This document shows positions 55,102 through 63,899 of a stretch of DNA of 64,000 nt, piece after piece (within the stretch, counting starts at the first letter, position 1; each line of letters opens with the position of its first letter). The notes under the pieces are model-generated. The model was not told the origin of the DNA, did no database searches, and worked only from the letters and a program-made list of their open reading frames with translations. The position numbers and the translations under genes were made by a program. Source of the stretch: an uncultured Sutterella sp. (lineage in GTDB: Bacteria; Pseudomonadota; Gammaproteobacteria; Burkholderiales; Burkholderiaceae_F); the NCBI GenBank assembly GCA_905212345.1, contig CAJMEC010000004.1:12943-76942 (forward strand). Reading direction: 5' to 3'.

Positions 55102-55572
55102 TTATTGAGCCGGATGAATCGGAATCACTCTTTGGTTTGTGCTCCCGAAATATTGTCCTTGTTCTTTCACTTTAAGTTTTTCGACGTAAGGACCATCAAC
55201 CAATGTGTCAATATAGTCCATGATTTCACGGTCTTTAAAGTGCTCATATTTGCGTCCTGTCCAAACCCAAATAGTCTTATCCGGGCAGGCTTGGCGAACT
55301 CGTTTGCACAATTGTGTGACAGGACCGATATTTTGCTCTTCAAACGGGTCTCCGCCCAAAACGCTCAAACCTGACATGTAAGGGCGCTTAAGTAACTCAA
55401 TGATGCGCTCAATGGTTTTCTCGTTGAAATCGTCTCCGGCGTCAAAGTCCCAAGACTCAGGATTAAAACAGCCCTTGCAGTGCAGGGTGCAGCCCGAGAC
55501 AAAAAGCGAAACTCGCACGCCGGGACCGTTGGTCGTATCAAATTCACGTAATTGAGCGTACTTCATTGACAA
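55102..55572 (-). CDS. nrdG: Anaerobic ribonucleotide reductase activase
   Basis: A radical-SAM enzyme that installs the glycyl radical on NrdD. The 156-residue chain has the motif C-x3-C-x2-C as SGCTLHCKGCFNPESW, then GLSVLGGDPFEEQN (the SAM-binding G-G-D/E) and WVWTGRKYEHFKD. It is encoded 6 bases after nrdD on the same strand, so the enzyme and its activator are made together. Confidence 0.96.
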   Translation of the reverse strand: MSMKYAQLREFDTTNGPGVRVSLFVSGCTLHCKGCFNPESWDFDAGDDFNEKTIERIIELLKRPYMSGLSVLGGDPFEEQNIGPVTQLCKRVRQACPDKTIWVWTGRKYEHFKDREIMDYIDTLVDGPYVEKLKVKEQGQYFGSTNQRVIPIHPAQ

Positions 55573-55578
55573 GCCTCA

Positions 55579-57741
55579 CTACATCGACACACGGCGCTTG
55601 ATTTCAGCCATTTTGCCATCGTTCATACGCGATTGACCATTCACATTGCTGTAACCCAAGTAACCACAGACACGACTGATGACTGACAAGTTGTCGCTAC
55701 CGCAGTGCGGACACTTGAACATGACGTTCGTCGAGTGCTTGCCGCAATTATTGCAGTAAGCTGCGTCAAAATTAACACCTTGATAGAAGCCCATGTCCAT
55801 GCCGCGTTCAATGATCGCCTTGTCAGCTTCGAAGTTTTCAGGGTTCGTTAAGCGTACATATTGAATATGGCCGCCTTCACACAAGTGGAAGCACTTGAAT
55901 TCATGGTCTTGTTTTTCAAACGGAGAAATATCTTCCGTAACATTCAAGTGGAACGAATTCGTGAAGTATTCGGTACTGTAGTGTTCAGCCGTTGCAAATT
56001 CATTGACCAAGCCCATTTCCTTGCAGTAGTCGTCGTACTGACGAGCCTGCGTAGCGCAAAGGCTCTCAGCGGGCGTACCGTAAATAGCATAGAGGTAATG
56101 ATCTTCTGCCTTGAATTCATTCAGTTTTTGTTGCAAGTAACGCAACACTTGAACAGCAAACGCAGAATTGTCTTCAATCATTCGCTTGCCCGTCCAGAGA
56201 TAAGTTGCATCATCCAATGCGGTGATACCGAAACTGGCCGTCATGTAATCGACCAAGTCACCGACACGGTCATCGGGATCCTTCGTACCCTTGTAGAAGC
56301 CGCCTTGCGTAAAGGCCAAGGGGTTGGAAGAGCAACGTTGGTTGCGAATCACATCGTAGCGCTTCTTTAAGAAGTCACGAATCACCTGCAGGCGATCGTC
56401 GAGCAAATCCCAGAACTTTTCACGCCAATCCAAGGGATGCTCGGTCATGGCCACCTTGATCATCAAGGGGATGTTCAAGCTCACAGCACCGATATTGCAG
56501 CGGCCGATTGTGACATATTTGCCGGTTTCCGGATCCTTCCACGGAGAGAGGTAAGCGCGGCAACCCATGGGGCTCGTGATGACGCCTTCTTCTTTGAAAA
56601 GACGGGAGACCGTGCCGTACTCACTTGAAATGCTAAGGTAGTCCGGATACATGCAGGTTGAGGAAGTCTTAACGGCTTCGTCGAAAAGCTGCGCGCTGTG
56701 CAAATCACCGTGCACTTGCTTCTTATCGTAGAGATAAACCAACTTCGGAAAGACCACGGGCTTGTGGTCGGGACCGTGGCCGTTTCTGCGCACACGCAAC
56801 ATAACGGAATTGATGAGACACAAGAGGCGCTTGTCATCCTCGGGCAAAGAGACATCCCATTGACCGAAAGAAATCGTGGTGAAAGCAAAGTCGCCTCGGC
56901 TACAAGGCACAGTGTTTAACTTCAATTCGAGAGACTGGAAGCCTTGCTCCAACTCGCGAAGCAAAATCTTATCGGCGTATTGACGGGCAACGTCTTCGTT
57001 CAAACCCAATTCATTTTGCGCATCCCCAAAAGCTTTATTCCAGGTCTTGTGAGCGTAGGGCAGAAGAACCTTATCCAATTCAGCTAACGTAAAGCCGCCG
57101 AATTGTTGAGCTGTGGCCACAAGCGTAATGTCGCCGATCACCTGCAGGGCAGAAAGCACCGTCTTCGGTTCCGTGTATTGAACATTGGACATTTCAAAAC
57201 CACCCTGAAGGACCGTCTTAATATCAAACAAACAGCAATTAACGCAACCCAAAATCATGTCGCGCAGGTCATGGATGTAAATGTCGCCGCGTTCGATCAA
57301 TTCTTTTTCTTTAGCCGACAGATAGAACTGTTTATAAAGGCTCTTAGTCAAATACCCCTTGATCAAAGAACCCTTAGTGGACACCAAGGAGCTGTCAAAG
57401 TTAGCGTTTTCACGATCGCCCAAACGAAGGACATCGTCGGCATCCTGACGCAATTTTTCAAAAGTCTTGGCGTAATTGGTCTTATAGTAACGATACTCAG
57501 CGTAGGCTTTTGCGACATCTTCAAAGCCCGTGACAGAAAGGACGGCAATAACGAGTTCGTGAAGTTCAGCAACAGTCACCTGGTCGCGTTCTTTAATACG
57601 ACGCAAAATAGCATCAACAATTTTTTGACAAGACGCTTCATCAACGATCTTGTCGCAACGCATAGCTGCCTTATTAACGGCAACGGAGATTTTCTCTGGG
57701 TTGAAATCTTCAAGCGACTGGTCTTTCTTTACAACTTTCAT
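55579..57741 (-). CDS. nrdD: Anaerobic (class III) ribonucleoside-triphosphate reductase
   Basis: Makes deoxyribonucleotides without oxygen using a glycyl radical. The 720-residue product has an N-terminal ATP-cone (KVVKKDQSLEDFNPEKIS), the large barrel with cysteines (ILGCVNCCLFD; RNQRCSSNPLAF), a zinc ribbon (YCNNCGKHSTNVMFKCPHCGSDN), and the radical site RVCGYLGY near the end. The ATG at 57741 was taken because MKVVKKDQS is the normal start; the frame opens 27 bases earlier. Presence of this operon indicates anaerobic DNA synthesis. No FNR box (TTGAT-N4-ATCAA) was found just upstream. Confidence 0.97.
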   Translation of the reverse strand: MKVVKKDQSLEDFNPEKISVAVNKAAMRCDKIVDEASCQKIVDAILRRIKERDQVTVAELHELVIAVLSVTGFEDVAKAYAEYRYYKTNYAKTFEKLRQDADDVLRLGDRENANFDSSLVSTKGSLIKGYLTKSLYKQFYLSAKEKELIERGDIYIHDLRDMILGCVNCCLFDIKTVLQGGFEMSNVQYTEPKTVLSALQVIGDITLVATAQQFGGFTLAELDKVLLPYAHKTWNKAFGDAQNELGLNEDVARQYADKILLRELEQGFQSLELKLNTVPCSRGDFAFTTISFGQWDVSLPEDDKRLLCLINSVMLRVRRNGHGPDHKPVVFPKLVYLYDKKQVHGDLHSAQLFDEAVKTSSTCMYPDYLSISSEYGTVSRLFKEEGVITSPMGCRAYLSPWKDPETGKYVTIGRCNIGAVSLNIPLMIKVAMTEHPLDWREKFWDLLDDRLQVIRDFLKKRYDVIRNQRCSSNPLAFTQGGFYKGTKDPDDRVGDLVDYMTASFGITALDDATYLWTGKRMIEDNSAFAVQVLRYLQQKLNEFKAEDHYLYAIYGTPAESLCATQARQYDDYCKEMGLVNEFATAEHYSTEYFTNSFHLNVTEDISPFEKQDHEFKCFHLCEGGHIQYVRLTNPENFEADKAIIERGMDMGFYQGVNFDAAYCNNCGKHSTNVMFKCPHCGSDNLSVISRVCGYLGYSNVNGQSRMNDGKMAEIKRRVSM

Positions 57742-58091
57742 GGCACATCCTTGGGCTATCGACACCACGCCGATATAGAGAATTTTTGATCAACAGGCGT
57801 GCCATTTTAAACACAACGATTCGAAATTTAAAGTGGATAACTACCATGTTTTGTTAAGATAAAAAAGCTTGACACTATATATAGTTTTCGAAACTTAAGA
57901 CTTTTTTGAAATATGAATATAGTCAATAGGTTAGGCAATATGAATTAGTGTTAAAAAAAATTGTAAATACTATGAATTTTCTATAGGAGCAATAATTTGA
58001 TGCTATTCATATAACTGAATGAAAATTTAAAAAAACTTTTAGTTAGAGCATAATTGAAAGTATAACTTGTTGAAATTTCGTAAATTTAACC
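57742..58091. other. AT-rich junction between nrdD and the restriction island
   Basis: About 350 bases with sharply higher AT content, marking the change from core chromosome to acquired DNA. It holds TTGACA at 57869-57874, directly joined by the 12-bp palindrome ACTATATATAGT (57874-57885), a possible promoter and operator for the restriction gene; no strong -10 box is at the right distance (AACTTA at 57892 is weak). No ORF is seen. Confidence 0.45.
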
Positions 58092-59759
58092 ATGACTGTG
58101 ACCGTTAAGCCTAGATATAGAACGATGTGGATGTTCCCAAGAAACATCCGACGCATAGAACCGTGGAAACTTTCACAAATTAGCTCGTTGCTTAACGCGT
58201 GTCAGGTAATGCCAAAAACACAATCTGTACAAGATGACCTATACGCTCAACTTGCTGAACTGGGCGTTAAGCGCCGTGCTTCAGACTATGGTGTAGAAAA
58301 TCCCGGTGGATTTAGAACTTATCTTGCTCAATTAAGTTGCTTAGGGCTCTTTTTTAAAAATAATGACGAGTTTTATCCTACTATCGCAGGCAAACATGTA
58401 ATGGAGGGGAACAATCCAACTGACGTTTTACGTTGTCAGTTGCTGAGAATGCAATTTCCCTCTGTCTACGGTAATGGGCGAAATGTCAGTGTCGATCCGC
58501 AATTAAAAGTCAGACCTTTTGCTTTTCCAATTCATTTGATGCGGGATCCAGATCTTTCGGAACAACTGACTCAAGAAGAAATGGCTATTCCTGTCATTTA
58601 CGGTCATACGGCCAGCGACTATGAAAAGTGCAAAGAGAAAATTCTTTGTCTACGGAATTTAAAACTCAGTATTCAAAATGTTATTGATAACGTAAACGAC
58701 GTTTGTACGCCCAAACGGTGGAACAATCCTCTTAATGGTCTTTCAACTGAAGAGTTGTTGGCTAAAGGCATTAGAGATGCTCTTGAAATAGCTAACACAG
58801 CCAAAAATTACCTTTTAGCGGCTGGATTAATAAATGAAGAAAAAACAGAAGAAGATACTAAGTACTGCAAAATTTCTGATGATCCAAAAGCCAAAGAATC
58901 AATCATTCGATGGATGGGAGACTGGACCAAAGTTGAAAAATTAACAAAAGGGTATGAAATTCAGTGGCAGTACCGCTACGGAAGATACTCTCAAACAAAA
59001 GTAACAGTACCCTCATTAACTAAAAAACAGCATGTTGATGGATTGCAATGTCTGATTCAAACTTCTTTCATTAGCCAAGCTGATGCCAATCCTTTTGCTC
59101 TAAACATTGACGAATTTGTTGAAGCTGAAGCAAAACGTTGGAACATAAGTAAAGCTGATGTTGAGAAATATATCAGCTCAATTCGATCGAAATCCCAAAA
59201 TATATTTCGAGACAGAGTTATGCACGCCGCTTACTCAGGAGGAACTGAATCCTTTGAACTTGAGAACGCCATAACCAATATTTTTATCAAGTTAGGATTT
59301 GACCTAACTGAAAATATTGCTCAAAAGAAGGCTAAATCTCGTTCTGGCGGTTATCCGGATACTTATGTCAGAGCATCTTCATTAACAAAGGTTGGGTTTG
59401 CGGACGCGAAAGCAACCTCTCGTTATGATTTCCCTTTAAGTGACCGAGAAAAGTTAAAGTCGTACTATCATGATTGTTGGCTTGAACTTGATCCGCAGTA
59501 TCCTGCTGTATGTTTTATTTATATTGCCGGCGGCTTTCTAGGCAAAGACAATTTGATTAAGACAAAACTTCGCGATTGTCAGAATAATTACGGAAGACCC
59601 GTTTGTGCCATCACGGTCGCGGCACTCTTGGATTTATTAGACATGAAGTCAAGGCCAACAGCAGAAGCCCTTGGATTCGCCTTCTGTCAGACGGATTACT
59701 ACAATTCAGCCCGATCCATTCTTGATGCGGCACAAAAATTTAACTCTGTTTTGAGCTAA
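58092..59759 (+). CDS. Type II restriction endonuclease, probably type IIS (AlwI/FokI-like)
   Basis: A 555-residue protein next to a DNA methyltransferase. The N-terminal 150 residues (MWMFPRNIRR, PGGFRTYLAQLSCLGLFFK, FYPTIAGKHVMEG, QLLRMQFPS) resemble the DNA-recognition part of AlwI-type enzymes. The C-terminal region has a PD-(D/E)xK nuclease core: Glu389/391 in FELENA, Pro422-Asp423 in GGYPDTYVRA, and Asp438-Ala-Lys440 in VGFADAKATSRYDFPLS, similar in spacing to the FokI PD...VDTK site. The recognition sequence is unknown. There is no Shine-Dalgarno at the ATG. AT-rich composition suggests horizontal transfer. Catalytic residues look intact. Confidence 0.7.
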   Translation: MTVTVKPRYRTMWMFPRNIRRIEPWKLSQISSLLNACQVMPKTQSVQDDLYAQLAELGVKRRASDYGVENPGGFRTYLAQLSCLGLFFKNNDEFYPTIAGKHVMEGNNPTDVLRCQLLRMQFPSVYGNGRNVSVDPQLKVRPFAFPIHLMRDPDLSEQLTQEEMAIPVIYGHTASDYEKCKEKILCLRNLKLSIQNVIDNVNDVCTPKRWNNPLNGLSTEELLAKGIRDALEIANTAKNYLLAAGLINEEKTEEDTKYCKISDDPKAKESIIRWMGDWTKVEKLTKGYEIQWQYRYGRYSQTKVTVPSLTKKQHVDGLQCLIQTSFISQADANPFALNIDEFVEAEAKRWNISKADVEKYISSIRSKSQNIFRDRVMHAAYSGGTESFELENAITNIFIKLGFDLTENIAQKKAKSRSGGYPDTYVRASSLTKVGFADAKATSRYDFPLSDREKLKSYYHDCWLELDPQYPAVCFIYIAGGFLGKDNLIKTKLRDCQNNYGRPVCAITVAALLDLLDMKSRPTAEALGFAFCQTDYYNSARSILDAAQKFNSVLS

Positions 59760-59828
59760 ATCAGTTAAAACTTTATGGCTGACATTAGTAACGAATAGAA
59801 TTAACGTTGCTTAAATTAGGGCCTCAAA

Positions 59829-61088
59829 ATGCGCAACAATGAATTAAAAATTCGTCTTGATGATCAAGAATACAACCAGTTTCTGCAAGCTTGTGCCTTA
59901 GAAAAAATCTCTCCTGCCTGCAAAGGAAGAGAGCTTTTGGTTCAATACACAAATACTATTCTTCGGCAAAGCGAGAATTTACCTCTTTTCCAACCCAAAC
60001 AGAAAGCACGCGTAGCCTTAACCGTCGGAGAAATGTTTTGCGGTCCTGGCGGTATCGGTATTGCTTTAAATCGAGCTCAATCAGACCAATTTTGCTTCGA
60101 ACACTCCTGGGCAACAGACTGGGATGCTGACACTTGCCGTACCTATCAAAACAATGTGTTGAAAAATCAACCTCAGGCAAAGTGTATTTGTGAGGATATC
60201 CGAAAACTGGACATTGACAGTTTGCCTTTGGTTGATGGATTCTTATACGGTTTCCCATGCAATGATTTTTCATTGGTCGGGAAAAGCAAAGGACTTGAGG
60301 GAAATTACGGCGGTCTGTATTCCTACGGTGTCAAATACATCAACAGAGCCAACCCAAAATTTTTCTTTGCAGAAAATGTCTCCGGCTTAAGCAGCGCCAA
60401 TGAAGGCAAAGCTTTCTGGAAAATTTTGGCAGCATTAAATAATGCTGGCAAATTTGGCTATAACATCACTGCACATCTGTATAAATTCGAAGAATATGGT
60501 GTACCACAAGCACGACATCGTTACATTCTTGTTGGGGTACGCGGTGATTTGAATGCGACATTCAAAGTTCCAACCCCTGAAAATCAAATCAAGACATGTA
60601 AAGAAGCATTAAAAGGAATCCCTGAATGGGCAGCTAATCAAGAACCTACAAAGCAAAGCCAAACAGTTCAGGAGAGATTAAGTTATATTCGTGAAGGTGA
60701 AAATGTATGGCAGGCCGAAGAAGCAGGACGTTTGCCTGAGCACCTCAAATTAAACGTTCGTTCCGCCAAATTAAGCCAAATTTATCGTCGTTTGGACTCA
60801 TCCAAGCCAGCTTATACAATCACTGGCTCCGGCGGCGGAACTCACGTTTACCACTGGAAAGAAAACAGAGCCCTGACCAACAGAGAGAGAGCACGACTGC
60901 AAACATTCCCTGATGATTTCGTTTTTTGCGGCAGTAAAGAATCCGTTAGAAAACAAATTGGAATGGCTGTGCCGTGTGACGGAGCCCAGATAATTTTGGA
61001 ATCTATCCTTAAAACGCTCGAGGGGGCTGATTACCCGTCTATTGAGCCAACTGTCGGTATTTTCCCTGCGAAATCCCTCAAAGAATAG
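59829..61088 (+). CDS. DNA (cytosine-5) methyltransferase
   Basis: The modification enzyme of the island, 419 residues. All C5 motifs are present in order: I GEMFCGPGGIGIAL (67-80), IV GFPCNDFSLVGKSKGL (catalytic Cys144), VI ENVSGLSS (182-), VIII QARHRYILVGVR, then the target-recognition region and IX-X RERARLQTFPDDFVF with QIGMAVPCDGAQ. The first 58 residues precede the catalytic fold: MRNNELKIRLDDQEYNQFLQA resembles a ribbon-helix-helix or Arc-type DNA-binding unit and may let it regulate its own promoter. It lies 69 bases after the endonuclease gene, and 16 bases before a vsr stub. Confidence 0.93.
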   Translation: MRNNELKIRLDDQEYNQFLQACALEKISPACKGRELLVQYTNTILRQSENLPLFQPKQKARVALTVGEMFCGPGGIGIALNRAQSDQFCFEHSWATDWDADTCRTYQNNVLKNQPQAKCICEDIRKLDIDSLPLVDGFLYGFPCNDFSLVGKSKGLEGNYGGLYSYGVKYINRANPKFFFAENVSGLSSANEGKAFWKILAALNNAGKFGYNITAHLYKFEEYGVPQARHRYILVGVRGDLNATFKVPTPENQIKTCKEALKGIPEWAANQEPTKQSQTVQERLSYIREGENVWQAEEAGRLPEHLKLNVRSAKLSQIYRRLDSSKPAYTITGSGGGTHVYHWKENRALTNRERARLQTFPDDFVFCGSKESVRKQIGMAVPCDGAQIILESILKTLEGADYPSIEPTVGIFPAKSLKE

Positions 61089-61104
61089 GCGATGCGTACA
61101 GAAT

Positions 61105-61159
61105 ATGGCGGACAATAAAGACAGTATCGCTAGAAGTTGGAATATGTCTCGTATTCATG
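61105..61159 (+). pseudogene. vsr: 5' stub of a Vsr (very-short-patch-repair) endonuclease gene
   Basis: An ATG 16 bases after the methyltransferase stop opens MADNKDSIARSWNMSRIH. The segment R-S-x-N-M-S-R-I is the hallmark start of Vsr endonucleases, which nick at T:G mismatches from 5-methylcytosine deamination and usually sit beside C5 methyltransferases. Homology ends at His18 (codon ends 61158), exactly where the IS21 element begins. The frame runs 11 more codons into the IS end and stops at 61194. The catalytic domain is missing. The gene is too short for ordinary gene callers. Confidence 0.7.
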
Positions 61160-61319
61160 TGGGATTTATTAAGTTAAGGGACAGGTGTTCTTAAACATTG
61201 GGACAAGGATTCTTACCGATTGGGACACTTCGAGAAAAGATAAATTCTTAGGCATTGAGACAGCCATCATCAAAAGTCCAATAATCATTTAAGGCTTTAT
61301 TTTCATAGGAGGACCTTAA

Positions 61320-62903
61320 ATGAAATCTATCCCGTTAAACATTCTTAGCGACATTTTAATCGGTCTAAAAGATGGATTAAGTTATCGAGAAATCCAAAAA
61401 CAATACGGTGCATCAAAAAGTACGGTTGCTCGTATTTCGGAACGGCTTAGTCAAGCCGGGCTGTCTGCTCAGGAAGCAATTTCGTTGGATGAGGTTGAGT
61501 TACAAGCTCTTTTCTATCCTCCCCGAGAGAAGACACTGATTGAGCCGGATTGGCAAAAAATCCACAATAAACTTCAACAACGAAAAGTAACTTTACTGCT
61601 TATGTACGAAGATTATGAGCAGCAAGCGGAAGGACTTGGACACATCTACACCTATTCTTCATTCTGTCGTCGATACAACGATTGGAAGCGAATTAATGGC
61701 ATCAGTTCATTATCCGGCAATTCTGATCGTAAACCTGCCGAAAAAATTGAAGTTGACTTTGCCGGTGATCAGTTGCAGTGGGTTGATAGTTTCGGAGAAA
61801 TCCATTCAGCCAAACTCTTTGTAGCAACCTTACCTTACAGTTGCATGATGTTTGCAGAAGCTTTCGACAATGAAAGACAAAACAGTTGGCTTGACGGCAT
61901 TACTGATGCTTTAGAGTACTTTGGTGGCAGTCCAGAAGTTTTGGTAATGGACAACGCCAAAGCTTTAATCAAAACAACAGACTGGAGAGAAGGTATTCCT
62001 CAAGCTGCAGTTCTTTCTCTTTGTCACTATTACCACATGCAGCCTTGGGCTTGTAAACCGGCTACTCCCCAGCAAAAGAACCGTGTAGAAGCTGCCGTTG
62101 GTGATGCTGAGCGTTGGATTATCGCCGCATTAACTTTAAACGGGTATCCATTAGCCAAAGATTTAGCAGATCTAAACGAACTAATTCTTCAGAAAGTTCA
62201 TCAAATTAACGATCAACCTTTTCGAGCTTATGGCTATAACAGTTCAAGACGATTACGGTTTGATTCGGATGAAAAAAGTTTCCTCAAACCGTTACCTCCG
62301 TTACCGTATGAGCGTTCAGAGTGGAAGGTTTTAACAGTCGACAAAGCCCATTGTGTACGTCTTTATTGCGACGGTGGTCATCGGTACAGTGTTCCTGCAT
62401 ACTACACTCACAAAAAGGTTTGTGTTCGACTCTGCCGGGATAAACTCGAGATTTATGATAACGACACTAATCAGTTTATTACTGAACATGAAAGACACTA
62501 CAACATTAACGGTTTCAAAACACACCTGAAACCAGAGCATTTAACCGAAGCTGAAAAGCACTACAGACGTTCGAAACAAGACTGGATAACTGCATACGCC
62601 AATCGAGGAATTCCTCGGTCATTGGCTCAACGATTTGTGGAAACCCTTTGGAATAAAAGTGAGTTTTCTGGGGCGAGAGTCTGTGGAGCAGTTTTTAAAC
62701 TTTTAAAAACTTACACCGCTTCCGAACTAGCTCAAGCTATGGATCGAGCTTTAGAGGTTGGTGAAATCCGATATCACAACGTCAAAGCCTGGTGTGAGAA
62801 ATTTGCTTTTGCTTCTCGAACTGATCGCGAACTTGACTACAACGGACCAGATCCTCGGTATATGACGGCGGCTCATGAGAATGTCCGTAACGATTATGAA
62901 TGA
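61320..62903 (+). CDS. istA: IS21-family transposase IstA
   Basis: The DDE transposase, 527 residues. An N-terminal HTH (GLSYREIQKQYGASKSTVARI, about 17-37) binds the ends. The catalytic triad is visible as Asp in VDFAGDQLQWVD, Asp in VLVMDNAKALI, and Glu in QQKNRVEAAVGDAE. A C-terminal region with HERHYNINGFKTHLKPEHLTEAEKHY is usual. GGAGGA lies before the ATG. It overlaps the possible upstream start of istB by 4 bases. Both genes look intact, so the element may still be active. Confidence 0.93.
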   Translation: MKSIPLNILSDILIGLKDGLSYREIQKQYGASKSTVARISERLSQAGLSAQEAISLDEVELQALFYPPREKTLIEPDWQKIHNKLQQRKVTLLLMYEDYEQQAEGLGHIYTYSSFCRRYNDWKRINGISSLSGNSDRKPAEKIEVDFAGDQLQWVDSFGEIHSAKLFVATLPYSCMMFAEAFDNERQNSWLDGITDALEYFGGSPEVLVMDNAKALIKTTDWREGIPQAAVLSLCHYYHMQPWACKPATPQQKNRVEAAVGDAERWIIAALTLNGYPLAKDLADLNELILQKVHQINDQPFRAYGYNSSRRLRFDSDEKSFLKPLPPLPYERSEWKVLTVDKAHCVRLYCDGGHRYSVPAYYTHKKVCVRLCRDKLEIYDNDTNQFITEHERHYNINGFKTHLKPEHLTEAEKHYRRSKQDWITAYANRGIPRSLAQRFVETLWNKSEFSGARVCGAVFKLLKTYTASELAQAMDRALEVGEIRYHNVKAWCEKFAFASRTDRELDYNGPDPRYMTAAHENVRNDYE

Positions 62904-62917
62904 TGGAGGAAGAACAA

Positions 62918-63682
62918 ATGACAACATCCATCAAAGATTTAAAGCCAATGTTCAATCGTTTGCGGCTCTCAGCTTTGTATGAACATGCTGAATCCATGCT
63001 CGAAGATGTACAAACTGCATCAATGGCTCATACGGATTGGCTCAAAGAACTCTTCGAGGCTGAAATTGCTCGTAGAGATGAAAATGCGCTTCACCGTCGG
63101 CTCAAACAAGCCAATATCCGTTATAAAGACGCCTGTTTGTCGGATATTGATTTTAGTATTGAACGCGGACTGAACCGCTCCATGATCGCTCAATTAGGAT
63201 CTTGTGATTGGATCCGTAAGCATCAAAACTGCATCATCACCGGTAAAACCGGTTGTGGAAAAACCTGGATAGCCGGAGCGTTAACTAACGCCGCCTGTCG
63301 AGCTGGATTTAGTGCAAAGTTTTATCGTTTGCCCGCACTGCTAAAAGATCTCAGTCTCAACCACCAATTAGAAAGCGAAATACATCGGAGTATGCGTGAA
63401 CTCCGAAAAATCGACTTACTTGTATTGGATGACTGGGGAATAGGACAGTTGGATGCTATTAACCGCTCCGACCTCCTTGAAATAATAGAGAATCGCTGCG
63501 GATCTGGCAGTACGATGATTACGAGTGTTATGCCAGTTAAAGCTTGGGCGGAGTATATTCAAGATCCAACCTACTCTGATTCCATCTTGGATCGACTGGT
63601 ACGCAATGCTCATCGGATTGAAATGACCGGTGTATCGATGAGATCATTGGAAAAATACGGAGCTATTACGAAGAAAAAATAG
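62918..63682 (+). CDS. istB: IS21-family helper ATPase IstB
   Basis: The AAA+ ATPase that assembles on target DNA and activates IstA. About 254 residues with Walker A ITGKTGCGKTWIAGAL and Walker B IDLLVLDDWGIG, followed by the arginine region SDLLEIIENRCGSGSTMITS. The ATG at 62918 was chosen because GGAGGA is 7 bases upstream; the frame also allows an ATG at 62900 that overlaps the istA stop (ATGA). Confidence 0.93.
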   Translation: MTTSIKDLKPMFNRLRLSALYEHAESMLEDVQTASMAHTDWLKELFEAEIARRDENALHRRLKQANIRYKDACLSDIDFSIERGLNRSMIAQLGSCDWIRKHQNCIITGKTGCGKTWIAGALTNAACRAGFSAKFYRLPALLKDLSLNHQLESEIHRSMRELRKIDLLVLDDWGIGQLDAINRSDLLEIIENRCGSGSTMITSVMPVKAWAEYIQDPTYSDSILDRLVRNAHRIEMTGVSMRSLEKYGAITKKK

Positions 63683-63696
63683 GTCCCGTTAAACGA

Positions 63697-63764
63697 GTTA
63701 CCCACAATTTCCCCTTGCTACAGCCCATTATTGAGGATGAGCGCTTCGGGGAAATGTGGATAAC
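63697..63764. repeat. Inverted repeat with DnaA-box-like core inside the IS
   Basis: GTTACCCACAATTTCCCC (63697-63714) is the near-complement of GGGGAAATGTGGATAAC (63748-63764). The right arm contains TTATCCACA on the minus strand, a perfect DnaA-box match, and the left arm TTACCCACA. It lies between istB and the right end of the element. Confidence 0.5.
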
Positions 63765-63899
63765 TCTTTGTAGTGGCTCGCTTAAAGCTCGGATACTTTG
63801 ATGGGGGGGGGCTGCGCGTCGTAATTACCTGTCCCAGCGTTTAATAATCAAACTGTCCCAATCATTAGGAACACCTGTCCCAATCGCCGCCAAATTCCA

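Larger units (their letters stand above)
61160..63899 (+). mobile_element. IS21-family insertion sequence, complete
   Basis: An element of about 2.74 kb carrying istA and istB. Both ends share GGGACAGGTGTTC (plus strand 61178-61190; minus strand 63869-63881) and, further out, TGGGATTT (61160) matching TGGAATTT on the other strand (ending 63899). Inside, GGGACA/GAGACA repeats recur on the left (61178, 61200, 61223, 61258) and GTCCC repeats on the right (63833, 63854, 63876), the multiple transposase-site pattern of IS21 ends. No target duplication is seen (left flank ATTCATG, right flank GCCCCC), pointing to a deletion beside the element after or during insertion. Exact tips are uncertain by a few bases. 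Confidence 0.85.

Noticed and set aside
56698..57789. Long plus-strand frames antisense to nrdD (for example 228 codons at 57103)
   Set aside because: They mirror nrdD codons; the nrdD frame has all catalytic motifs, so these are shadows.
57780..57810. FNR-type box upstream of nrdD
   Set aside because: TTGATCAA is present but lacks the four-base spacer of the TTGAT-N4-ATCAA consensus.
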